This document shows positions 42,401 to 49,772 of a DNA stretch of 64,000 nucleotides, piece by piece. The notes below the pieces were generated by a model, which saw nothing but the letters and a program-made list of their open reading frames with translations, did not search any database and was not told the origin of the DNA. This DNA comes from Achromobacter kerstersii. GTDB lineage: Bacteria; Pseudomonadota; Gammaproteobacteria; Burkholderiales; Burkholderiaceae_B. Numbering within the stretch: the first letter of the stretch is position 1; each line of letters starts with the position of its first letter. The DNA lies in contig NZ_CADIJQ010000018.1 in assembly GCF_902859595.1 (NCBI RefSeq), positions 1 to 64,000 of the forward strand. Reading direction: 5' to 3'. Made by a program: the position numbers and the translations under genes.

Positions 42401-42823
42401 ATGTCTTGCGACGTCGTTCTGTACACCCACCTGGCTTGCGTCCAGTGCGAGCTTTCCAAGGATGATCTTGCCGCGCGCGGCATCGACTTCACCGAACGCA
42501 GCGCTGCCGACTTTGCTCAAGCGCTCGCGGCAAAAGGCTATGACACCGCGCCAGTCTTGGCCGTCGCCATCGAAAACGAATTGGTCACATGGCAAGGCCA
42601 CAGGCCCGACATGATCGAACTGCTCGCGGACCTATTCGATCTCGGGCCGGTTTCGGCCCGGGGCCTGCGCGATAGGGAATCGGCGGACGAAGCCGTGGTG
42701 ACGCGCATCCAGGTCATGGAAGAAATCGGTAGGCATCAATTGAACGCTCAAGAGTTCTTTGCCGACTGCGGCAATCACCCGCTGTATCGCGGCCACGTGC
42801 TGCTGGAGTGGCTTGGCTATTAA
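42401..42823 (+). CDS. Glutaredoxin/NrdH-like protein with C-terminal extension
   Basis: A 140-residue protein. The N-terminal 75 residues form a thioredoxin fold: VVLYTHLACVQCELSKDDLA (CxxC redox pair), FTERSAADFAQALAAKGYDT, the cis-Pro in TAPVLAVAIENE and ELVTWQGHRPDMIELLADL. The remaining 60 residues are an unrecognised helical extension. It is probably a thiol-disulphide oxidoreductase or a redox-active scaffold. AAGGAAA precedes the start. A hairpin follows the stop. Confidence 0.78.
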   Translation: MSCDVVLYTHLACVQCELSKDDLAARGIDFTERSAADFAQALAAKGYDTAPVLAVAIENELVTWQGHRPDMIELLADLFDLGPVSARGLRDRESADEAVVTRIQVMEEIGRHQLNAQEFFADCGNHPLYRGHVLLEWLGY

Positions 42824-42829
42824 ACGAAA

Positions 42830-42862
42830 AAGCCCCTGATCGGCGGCAACCGACAGGGGCTT
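42830..42862 (+). terminator. Hairpin after the glutaredoxin-like gene
   Basis: AAGCCCCTG (42830-42838) pairs with CAGGGGCTT (42854-42862) over a 15-nt loop. It is probably a terminator, or a leader for the 49-residue gene that starts 34 nt later. Confidence 0.6.
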
Positions 42863-42895
42863 GCACCTCGACCCACCCTTCGAAGGAGAACCGTG

Positions 42896-43045
42896 ATGAA
42901 CCACGACTTTATCAGATTGGCGAACGACATGCGCCGCGCCCACGTGCTGGGCCTTTCCTACCGCCTTCCGGCGATGACGGTGCGCGACCTTGCCACCCTC
43001 ATCGCCGCGATGCAGGACGCGCCGGTCACTGCACAGCTGCACTAA
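42896..43045 (+). CDS. Small protein of unknown function, 49 residues
   Basis: MNHDFIRLANDMRRAHVLGL, SYRLPAMTVRDLATLIAAMQ and a short end. ATG 42896 has a strong AAGGAG 8 nt upstream and the stop lies 30 bp before the ParB-like gene, so it is probably co-transcribed. The two helices could form a small DNA-binding or dimerising unit, but no family was recognised. Confidence 0.65.
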   Translation: MNHDFIRLANDMRRAHVLGLSYRLPAMTVRDLATLIAAMQDAPVTAQLH

Positions 43046-43075
43046 TTCCGATAAATCGAAGCAAGAGCACACACC

Positions 43076-45064
43076 ATGAAGATCGACTCCAAAGAACTCG
43101 CCGCCATTCACGCCGCAAGCACCCGCACGGAGATCCCGCATTCCCAACTGCGCCTGAGCGAAAGCTATCAGGCTCGTCGTCCGCTGGATCCGAAGAAAGA
43201 TCCTGAACTTTCGGAACTGAAGGCCACGATCAAGGCCATGGGCGGGCTGTTGCAAAACCTCGTGGTCGTTGCGTGCGCCGATGGCTTCTACGAAGTCTGC
43301 GCGGGCGGTCGGCGCTGGGCAGCGCTGGGGCTGTTGATCGAAGACGCCGTGTTCCCGGCAGACTACAGCGTTTCGTGCCTCGTGATTCCGGCCGAATACG
43401 CCCACCACGCCAGCCTGATCGAAAACATCGCCCGCAAGGCTATGCACCCGGCAGACGTGTATGAATCGTATGCCCGTATGCGCGCGGAGAAAAACTGGAC
43501 CATCGAAGCCATCGCGGCCGCGCACGGCGCAACGGAATCCGCCGTAAAAAAGCTGCTGGCTCTCGGCGCTGTTTCGCCCAAGCTCATGCAGCTATTCCGC
43601 GATGGCAAGATTGAAGTTGCCGATATGCAGGCGTTGGCGTCGGTTTCGGACCACGCCCGCCAGGAAGCGGCATGGAAGGCGGCGCAGTCGGAACACTGGA
43701 ACCGCGACGTTCATATCCGCAACCTCCTGGCTGAAACGGAAATGCTGGGTGACTCGGCCGTTGCCCGTTACGTGACAGTTGCTGCGTATGAGAAGGCGGG
43801 CGGAGAAGTGCGCCGCGACCTGTTCGAGAACGATACTTATCTGGCTGATCCGGATATGGCCCGAACGATGGCCCTGGCGAAGATGCAACGGTCCAAGCTT
43901 TTCAAGGCGATATCGACCGAGGGCTGGCTGTGGGTGGAATGCCGGGTGTCTTTCGCATACGACGACAAGAAGCAATTCGGGGAAATCCAACGCGCCCACC
44001 TGGACCCGAGCAAGGCCCAGGCCAAGCAGATTGAAGCGCTGGAAAAAAAGGTGTCCACCGCACAGGAAAAGCTGGATGGCTTGCGCGCCGTTGAAGGCTA
44101 CGACGAATCCGACCTCGATAAAGTTCGGGCGTTGATTCGCGGATACGAGGGCGAGATTCGGACCATTCGTACTGAATTGTTCGACTATCCAATCGAACTC
44201 AAGGCTTTGAGCGGCGCGGTCCTGCACCTCGATTACGAAGGCGGGCTGACCGCCACACGCGGACTGATCCGCAAGGACGAACGCGAGACGGTGGCGCAGA
44301 TCCTGCGCAGTACGGCAGGAGCCGGTGAGCAGGTTTTGAATGCTGACTTGCCGCCCGTCGAAACCCGCCCCGTACATTCCGAAGCGCTGACAAATCGGCT
44401 CCAGGCCCAGCGCGTGATCGCCCTGCAAGCCGAAATCATCGCCCGTCCGAACTTGGCGCTTTGCCTGCTCATTGAGCAGATGCTGGGCGACTTCGACGGG
44501 AGTCAGCGCAGCGGTTCCGGTGACTCGTTCGACCTCTCATTGCGGCCTGCGCATCATGAGCTTGCGAATACGGACGCGGACATCAAGGACAGCCCAGCTT
44601 GGGCGCGGGTTCACGAGCAGATTGAAGCCGTCACCAAGAACGTGCCGGAAGATGACGGGGCGGTGCTTCCCTGGCTGCTGGCGCAGCCCCAGGCGGACCT
44701 CATCGAGTTGCTCGCCGTGCTGACCAGCATTTCGATTTACCGCCGCCAAAGCCATTCCTATGGGGCGGAACCACGGCACCTGGACCGCCTGGGCGAACTG
44801 GTTGGGTTGGACATGAGCAAATGGTGGAAGCCCACGGCGCAGTCCTACCTCGCCCACGTGTCCAAGGACCGAATCGCGGCTGTCGTTACCGACGCGGTCG
44901 GTGCGGAGCAGGCCAAGCCGCTGTTGGCGATGAAGAAGGCCCAGGCAGCGACCGCTGCCGAGCAGTTGCTCGATGGGAAGGGATGGGTGCCGGAATTGAT
45001 GCGCGTGAAGCCTTTGCTGTCGAACCCGGAGCCGATTTCGCAGGAGGCGGCAGCGGGAGAGTAA
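43076..45064 (+). CDS. Large ParB/RepB/Spo0J-family protein
   Basis: A 662-residue protein. The N-terminal ParB domain is clear: EIPHSQLRLSESYQARRPLD, LKATIKAMGGLLQNLVV, the phosphate-binding ACADGFYEVCAGGRRWAAL and the SLIENIARKAMHPADVYESY block. The helix-turn-helix region follows (IEAIAAAHGATESAVKKLLA). The long C-terminal half is charged with a coiled-coil-like stretch (KQIEALEKKVSTAQEKLDGL). ParB proteins of about 700 residues of this type occur on plasmids and integrative elements. It is much longer than IncP-1 KorB (about 358 residues). No ParA gene adjoins. Direct repeats at 46138 are a possible target. Confidence 0.85.
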   Translation: MKIDSKELAAIHAASTRTEIPHSQLRLSESYQARRPLDPKKDPELSELKATIKAMGGLLQNLVVVACADGFYEVCAGGRRWAALGLLIEDAVFPADYSVSCLVIPAEYAHHASLIENIARKAMHPADVYESYARMRAEKNWTIEAIAAAHGATESAVKKLLALGAVSPKLMQLFRDGKIEVADMQALASVSDHARQEAAWKAAQSEHWNRDVHIRNLLAETEMLGDSAVARYVTVAAYEKAGGEVRRDLFENDTYLADPDMARTMALAKMQRSKLFKAISTEGWLWVECRVSFAYDDKKQFGEIQRAHLDPSKAQAKQIEALEKKVSTAQEKLDGLRAVEGYDESDLDKVRALIRGYEGEIRTIRTELFDYPIELKALSGAVLHLDYEGGLTATRGLIRKDERETVAQILRSTAGAGEQVLNADLPPVETRPVHSEALTNRLQAQRVIALQAEIIARPNLALCLLIEQMLGDFDGSQRSGSGDSFDLSLRPAHHELANTDADIKDSPAWARVHEQIEAVTKNVPEDDGAVLPWLLAQPQADLIELLAVLTSISIYRRQSHSYGAEPRHLDRLGELVGLDMSKWWKPTAQSYLAHVSKDRIAAVVTDAVGAEQAKPLLAMKKAQAATAAEQLLDGKGWVPELMRVKPLLSNPEPISQEAAAGE

Positions 45065-45116
45065 GCCACCGTTAGGGAAGGGAAGGGGCAGCACGCCAAT
45101 TTTGCGCGCCGCCCCA

Positions 45117-45145
45117 TTGCATCGTGTATCGTTACGGGATACAAT
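45117..45145 (+). promoter_or_regulatory. sigma70 promoter and operator of higBA
   Basis: TTGCAT (45117-45122), a 17-bp spacer and TACAAT (45140-45145). The inverted repeat GTATC-N7-GATAC (45126-45142) covers the spacer and the start of the -10 box, a likely HigA operator. The predicted transcription start coincides with the higB ATG. Confidence 0.75.
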
Positions 45146-45150
45146 AGCGC

Positions 45151-45429
45151 ATGATCATCGGATTTCGCCACAAAGGTCTTGAGACCTTCTACCGCACCGG
45201 TTCAACCCGAGGAATTCAGGCGGCACACGTCAACAAGCTGGGCCGCATCCTGGCCCTGCTCGATGTGGCGAAGGGACCGCAGGATATGAATATCCCGGGC
45301 TTTAAGTTGCATTCGCTCAAGGGCGGTCTGGCCGAGCATTGGTCAGTCTGGGTCAACGGCAACTGGCGCGTGACATTTCGCTTTACCGAGGCCGGTGCTG
45401 AACTGGTCGATTATCAGGACTACCACTAG
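45151..45429 (+). CDS. higB: HigB-family toxin (RelE superfamily)
   Basis: A 92-residue ribosome-dependent mRNA interferase-type toxin. MIIGFRHKGLETFYRTGSTR, RILALLDVAKGPQDMNIPGF and LHSLKGGLAEHWSVWVNGNW match HigB, with the ending RVTFRFTEAGAELVDYQDYH. It has no visible ribosome-binding site and probably a leaderless message. The antitoxin follows 9 bp downstream. Confidence 0.92.
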   Translation: MIIGFRHKGLETFYRTGSTRGIQAAHVNKLGRILALLDVAKGPQDMNIPGFKLHSLKGGLAEHWSVWVNGNWRVTFRFTEAGAELVDYQDYH

Positions 45430-45438
45430 GAGCCAATC

Positions 45439-45732
45439 ATGATGCACAACCCTCCGCATCCGGGTGAAATTCTCCGGGAGGATGTAATTGCCCCCTTGGG
45501 GCTATCTGTGACCGAGGCTGCTGACCGGCTGGCCATGTCGCGGGTGGCACTTTCCCGGGTGCTCAATGGCAAGGCTGGTATCAGCCCGGATCTGGCTGTC
45601 CGGCTGGAGCATGCTGGGGCCAGTACTGCCCAGGCTTGGGTCGCAATGCAGGCCAACTATGACTTGTGGCAAGCGCTACAGCATGAGCAGCCGCCTGTTC
45701 GGCCCTTGGCCTCAACGGCAGCAGCGCACTGA
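45439..45732 (+). CDS. higA: HigA-family antitoxin (XRE helix-turn-helix)
   Basis: A 97-residue antitoxin and autorepressor. It begins [20 protein letters not shown], the classical HigA/VapI start, with helix-turn-helix [20 protein letters not shown] and [18 protein letters not shown]. The start has AGGAG upstream, giving stronger translation than the toxin. It stabilises the element by post-segregational killing. An intrinsic terminator follows. Confidence 0.93.
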   Translation: MMHNPPHPGEILREDVIAPLGLSVTEAADRLAMSRVALSRVLNGKAGISPDLAVRLEHAGASTAQAWVAMQANYDLWQALQHEQPPVRPLASTAAAH

Positions 45733-45747
45733 CATAAACCATCCGCC

Positions 45748-45783
45748 AAAGCAAAAGGCCGCCCTAGGGCGGCCTTTTGCTTT
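45748..45783 (+). terminator. Bidirectional intrinsic terminator after higA
   Basis: Perfect inverted repeat AAAGCAAAAGGCCGCCC / GGGCGGCCTTTTGCTTT with a 2-nt centre. The T-run within the right arm fits an intrinsic terminator. Confidence 0.88.
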
Positions 45784-46137
45784 GGATGTACCAACGGGTT
45801 TGGTATGGGGCGGCCTTTCCCACCGGCTGCGCCGGCGGGGCCGTCCTGCGGACTTCGTGAGCGTCCCCCGGACGCTCACAGGTGCCCTTAAGGCCCCCGC
45901 CGCCAGGGCGGCGGCGGGTCCCTTAAAGCCACCACACAGGACGCACCCTCCGGGTGGGGTCATCTCTTTGATTCTTTTGGGTTTTCCTTGCGGCGGGCTG
46001 TTTTCTTTTGTCCGACAACGAAAAGCGCCTCAAAACATAAACCCGCGCAAACGCAGGCTGGCGCTTGCATCCTCACTGTATACAAACGTCTGATTTTGCG
46101 GACTCTCGCGCTCCAACTGCCCGCCTTGTGACGCCTT
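45784..46137. other. GC-rich intergenic region
   Basis: It contains several hairpins (CACCGGCTGCGCCGGCGGGG near 45820, GCGTCCCCCGGACGC near 45861, CCCGCCGCC and GGCGGCGGG near 45896). No gene was seen. Confidence 0.5.
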
Positions 46138-46221
46138 GTCTACACGTTGTGACGCCGTGTCTACACGTTGTGACGGCTTGTCTACACGTTGTGACGCCAC
46201 GTCTACACGTTGTCTACGCAA
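46138..46221. repeat. 21-bp direct repeats (iteron-like)
   Basis: The unit GTCTACACGTTGTGACGC recurs at 46138, 46159, 46180 and 46201 with exactly 21-bp spacing (two helical turns), followed by a partial unit at 46212. Phased tandem sites of this kind are typical of plasmid replication iterons or of a partition centromere. It lies between higBA and the transfer operon. Confidence 0.85.
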
Positions 46222-46228
46222 CGTGACA

Positions 46229-46242
46229 GCTTGTCGACAAGC
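46229..46242. promoter_or_regulatory. Perfect palindrome next to the direct repeats
   Basis: GCTTGTCGACAAGC is a 14-bp perfect palindrome, 27 bp beyond the last full repeat unit. It could be a binding site for a ParB- or Rep-type protein. Confidence 0.55.
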
Positions 46243-46268
46243 ATATGGGCTGCACTCGTACTCGGACG

Positions 46269-46835
46269 CTAGTCGCACCAGGACACGTGACATTTCGGGC
46301 AGCCGGTCATGCCGGTGGCGTCTGTAACGTCCAGGGTGACGTCCTGCTCGCAGCGATAGCAGTAGCCTTCCGGCGGTAGAAAGGTGAGGCCTTTAGCTTG
46401 CCGGAGCAGTGTTTGCGCTCGCTCGGCAGTGCGCGCCCGCGTTGTTTCGTCTGGCTGGGATATCTCGAACAAGTGCATGACCTGGTCGCCCAATTGCAGA
46501 AGTGCGTGTAGTTGTTCTTGTTCCTGTTCGGGTTGCCCTAAGACTAAGCTCCCACTTGAGGGATGCCGTCCGACCTCGACACGCAGGCGCCCACGATGCT
46601 CATGGTCGTGCCCATCTATGCGAAAGAGCATCACTCCGATTTCTTCTACATCTTCGCTGGCGAGCCAGCGCGAGTATGACGCCGGCTTGCAATAGCCCAG
46701 GCGATGAAACAGCCAGGCAGCATGCCTCTGCGCGAGCCTGATTTCGCCAGTGGCTCCGTCCCGGTTGGTACTTTCGATGTGGACAAAGCTTCCCTTGCCA
46801 GTTAGCGTGAAGAACGGCGTTTGACTAGATTGCAT
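46269..46835 (-). CDS. Zinc-ribbon protein at the end of the transfer operon
   Basis: A 188-residue protein. FFTLTGKGSFVHIESTNRDG opens a beta-rich N-terminal half. The C-terminal end is a zinc ribbon, YCYRCEQDVTLDVT and GCPKCHVSWC. The middle is helical (HALLQLGDQVMHLFEISQP). It starts 9 bp after the relaxase stop and is probably co-transcribed with it. I do not recognise a named family. A DNA-binding or accessory transfer role is possible. Confidence 0.65.
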   Translation of the reverse strand: MQSSQTPFFTLTGKGSFVHIESTNRDGATGEIRLAQRHAAWLFHRLGYCKPASYSRWLASEDVEEIGVMLFRIDGHDHEHRGRLRVEVGRHPSSGSLVLGQPEQEQEQLHALLQLGDQVMHLFEISQPDETTRARTAERAQTLLRQAKGLTFLPPEGYCYRCEQDVTLDVTDATGMTGCPKCHVSWCD

Positions 46836-46843
46836 TGTTCATC

Positions 46844-49717
46844 CTATTTCGAGTGGTGTTCCATGTCTGCCGGCGCCTTGTGCGGACGCCAGGGACGGGT
46901 AGATTCCAAGCCGATGTCCAGCGCTGCCGTTTTCTCCTCCAGCCGGTTCACGGCACCGGACAGCTTTGCGGCGTTCTCGGTGTAGATTTCCGTGTGAAAG
47001 CGTGCCCGGGAAATCGCCACGTAGTAGACGTCGCGCTGCGTGGTGCGGCTGAAACTCTCAGAGTTGATCAGCGCGCGATCGCACGTCAGTCCCTGCGCGC
47101 TGTGGCTCGTGGACGCGTAGGCCCGATCTAAATGCAGCGGCGCCGTTGCCGCGTTCATCGTGATTCGTCGGCCGTTGCCGCCGATGGTGACCGTTGTGGG
47201 CGTGACCGCGAGCACTTCAAACCGATCACCGTTGGCCAGATCGAGAGCCGCGTTGTGTCTCGTCGCCCGAACCCAATCGCCGGCGGATAATTCTGCCTTG
47301 ACCGGTTCGTAGACTGACAACTTGGCGGCGCGAGCAGGATTGAAGGTGGTCCGGACCTTACTTTCCATATGCTCAACGACTAGGTCATTGGGCTTTCCGG
47401 CAAGCGCGCCAATGACGCGGTACATCTCGCCCTGCCGCAAATTCCCGGTTCTGTAGTCCCGCTCCGGCTGCACAATATCCCCAGCGATGAAGTACTTCGC
47501 CACACGCCGTTCTGCCTGCGTAGTGTCACGCCGGGTGAGCATCTTGAACTCAAAGCCGCGGCCGCCCAGTCCGAGCGCCTGGTGAGTAGCCTCGTTCAAC
47601 GCATTCCGCGAATCGTTCGTGCCGGTCACGATAAGGGTCTCCCGCCGCTCATCGTCGTTCAGCGTTGCGTATCGCGTCGCTATGGCGTCATATCGTTCGC
47701 CGTCGTCCTTGATGGTGTGCACCGCTTTCAGCTTCTGATCTAACACGCCAAGGGAGGCCGACGCCTGACCCTTTGCCGCTAGTTCCACCGCAGCCTTCAA
47801 TTCGGGGGACTTCTGGCGAATGATGTCGCCCATTAGGGCCGTAGCCATGCCAGCTACCTGCAACTGGTGAAACGGGCGGCCAGCCTCGATGGCCTTGGTT
47901 TGGCCCGTGTCGCCCAGCATGACGACGCGTGCGTCGTCGGCCTCGGCCATTTTCATCAGGCGTTCCATGAGGCGGGCAGGGACCACGCCCGCCTCATCGA
48001 TGACAAGGACGGTTTTCGGGTCGAGTTTGAAGCGGTCCTTCTGACGTGCCTCCAGAACGGATGCTACGGTCCTGGATTCCATTCCGAGTTCCCGCAATGC
48101 CTCGATCTGCTTGCCGTAGGACGCCACGGCCTGGACCTTGAAGCCAGCTGCTTCAGCGGCCTCCTTGACCTGGGCCAGCATGTGCGACTTGCCGGTCCCG
48201 GCCAGGCCTTGGACGCCGATGAACCGGTGTGGCGTGCTGAGGATCAGATTGGCGGCCGCCAACTGGCCTGGCTTAAGCGAGCGGCCCGCCATAGCGCCTT
48301 GGGCTGCTCGAATATCCAAGATTGGCGCCACCTGGTCACGCCCCTCGCGCTCGATCTGGAGGATTCGCTTTTCGCGCTCCCGAGCCACCTGTGTGGTGTA
48401 CCTTGCGCCGGTCGGAACAAGCTCACCTCGAGCAATGGAAATGCGGATTCTTTCTTCCGCATGTTTTTTGCTCATCCCACCGACGACGAGGGCGGTGACC
48501 AAGTCCGACCGTGATTCGCCGGCGCCGTCTTTATCCTTCGCGTGCCGGTATTGAATCGTCCCAAGGATCAGATGGCCTTTATCAAGTGAGCGCTTGACGG
48601 CCGATTTGAGGTCGCCCAGCTTTATGCCCATGCCGTGCGAACGGCGCAGCGCGGTCTTCAGCATCTCCTTTCCATCTATCACGGATTCGCGTTCGGTGTG
48701 GTGCTTGATCGCCCACCGGAGACATTCGTCCGCAATCAGAGCAGCCGCCTCCGGCGTCAATTCCTGCCGGGGTGGCTTGCCGCCTTCCAATCCGGCTTCC
48801 TTTTCCAGTGGTTGCTTTTCTCCATTGAAATCAATGCCGAGTTCAGTCGCCTGTCGTTCCCAGTCACGCTGAAGTTCTTCGCGAGAAATTTCGGGGGCCT
48901 TGTCCAGGCGAGTTTTGAGGGCGATAGTTTGCTTGAGGGCTCTGCTCGCAGATTCGCGGGTTTCACCCAATGCCGCCAGTTCAGCATTGATGTCCTGCGA
49001 ACGCTTGGAGAACCCTTCGATGTGGTCCCGAGAGATATGCGCGAGTTCGAAGCTCTTGCCCTCATAGCGGATCTGATGGCCGGACTTCTCCAGGCTGCTG
49101 GCCAGCTCCGCGTGATACACCGATTCCATCATGGACTTCAATCGATAAATTTCGTCGTTCGATATTGCGACCCAGCGCCCATCGGCGCGTTGGGTGAGGT
49201 TCATCAACAGTGCGTGGGTGTGCAGCTGGGGATCCGAATAAGCGCCATCGGTGGGCCTGGCCGTCTCGTGCCGAAACTTCGCGATAACAGCATTGCCCGT
49301 TCGCTCCGTAGTCGTTATTCCCTGCTCCGTCTGGCGCGCGCGCAGTAGCTCGTGTTCCAGAAATTCCAGCGCCTTGCTCACCGCGTAGTCGTGGGCCTCG
49401 ATGACTGACGGATCCTTGCCGGCCAGCGCCTGGATGCTGACGCTCTTAGGCGGAGAGAATGTCATATCCAGTGCCGCACGTGCCTCAGCATCCAACCTGA
49501 TAGAACGCGATAGTTTGACGTCAGGGCCGAAGTCACCGCGCAGCGCGCGCAGAAATTCCTCCTGCTGAATGGCGCCGGTCAATCCGAGCGCGTCAGCCGC
49601 CTTGCCTTGCCACTGGGCGGCGGTCCCGTCGCGGCTGTAGTAATCGTCCTTCTGGTCGGCGTAGTAATGCGAGGCCTTTGTGGCAGCGCTCCGATGGATC
49701 GATTTCAAAGAGATCAT
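46844..49717 (-). CDS. MobF conjugative relaxase-helicase (TrwC/TraA type)
   Basis: A 957-residue bifunctional protein that nicks oriT, stays bound to the 5' end and unwinds DNA for transfer. The TrwC relaxase domain (about 1-300) has an N-terminal active-site Tyr cluster (HYYADQKDDYYSRDG), LDMTFSPPKSVSIQALAG and the metal-binding His triad in SDPQLHTHALLMN. The helicase (about 480-900) has GVQGLAGTGKSHMLAQ, VLVIDEAGVV, VVMLGDTGQT and the C-terminal STSHSAQGLTCDRALI. R388 TrwC is of similar size (966). The order relaxase, coupling protein, Stb genes resembles R388-type mobility regions. Confidence 0.93.
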   Translation of the reverse strand: MISLKSIHRSAATKASHYYADQKDDYYSRDGTAAQWQGKAADALGLTGAIQQEEFLRALRGDFGPDVKLSRSIRLDAEARAALDMTFSPPKSVSIQALAGKDPSVIEAHDYAVSKALEFLEHELLRARQTEQGITTTERTGNAVIAKFRHETARPTDGAYSDPQLHTHALLMNLTQRADGRWVAISNDEIYRLKSMMESVYHAELASSLEKSGHQIRYEGKSFELAHISRDHIEGFSKRSQDINAELAALGETRESASRALKQTIALKTRLDKAPEISREELQRDWERQATELGIDFNGEKQPLEKEAGLEGGKPPRQELTPEAAALIADECLRWAIKHHTERESVIDGKEMLKTALRRSHGMGIKLGDLKSAVKRSLDKGHLILGTIQYRHAKDKDGAGESRSDLVTALVVGGMSKKHAEERIRISIARGELVPTGARYTTQVAREREKRILQIEREGRDQVAPILDIRAAQGAMAGRSLKPGQLAAANLILSTPHRFIGVQGLAGTGKSHMLAQVKEAAEAAGFKVQAVASYGKQIEALRELGMESRTVASVLEARQKDRFKLDPKTVLVIDEAGVVPARLMERLMKMAEADDARVVMLGDTGQTKAIEAGRPFHQLQVAGMATALMGDIIRQKSPELKAAVELAAKGQASASLGVLDQKLKAVHTIKDDGERYDAIATRYATLNDDERRETLIVTGTNDSRNALNEATHQALGLGGRGFEFKMLTRRDTTQAERRVAKYFIAGDIVQPERDYRTGNLRQGEMYRVIGALAGKPNDLVVEHMESKVRTTFNPARAAKLSVYEPVKAELSAGDWVRATRHNAALDLANGDRFEVLAVTPTTVTIGGNGRRITMNAATAPLHLDRAYASTSHSAQGLTCDRALINSESFSRTTQRDVYYVAISRARFHTEIYTENAAKLSGAVNRLEEKTAALDIGLESTRPWRPHKAPADMEHHSK

Positions 49718-49772
49718 TAGATTTCCAGTACGCGCAGACCGCCATGCAAGGTGACGGTCCGGCGTGAAATGG

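Noticed and set aside
46138-46221. CRISPR array
   Set aside because: The repeats are contiguous with no variable spacers and there are no cas genes.
46030-46293. Minus-strand open frame with a seven-residue repeat (QRVDxAS) read as a repeat protein
   Set aside because: The repeats arise because the 21-bp DNA repeats are a multiple of three. The exact DNA conservation, including third positions, fits binding sites better than a protein, and there is no ribosome-binding site.
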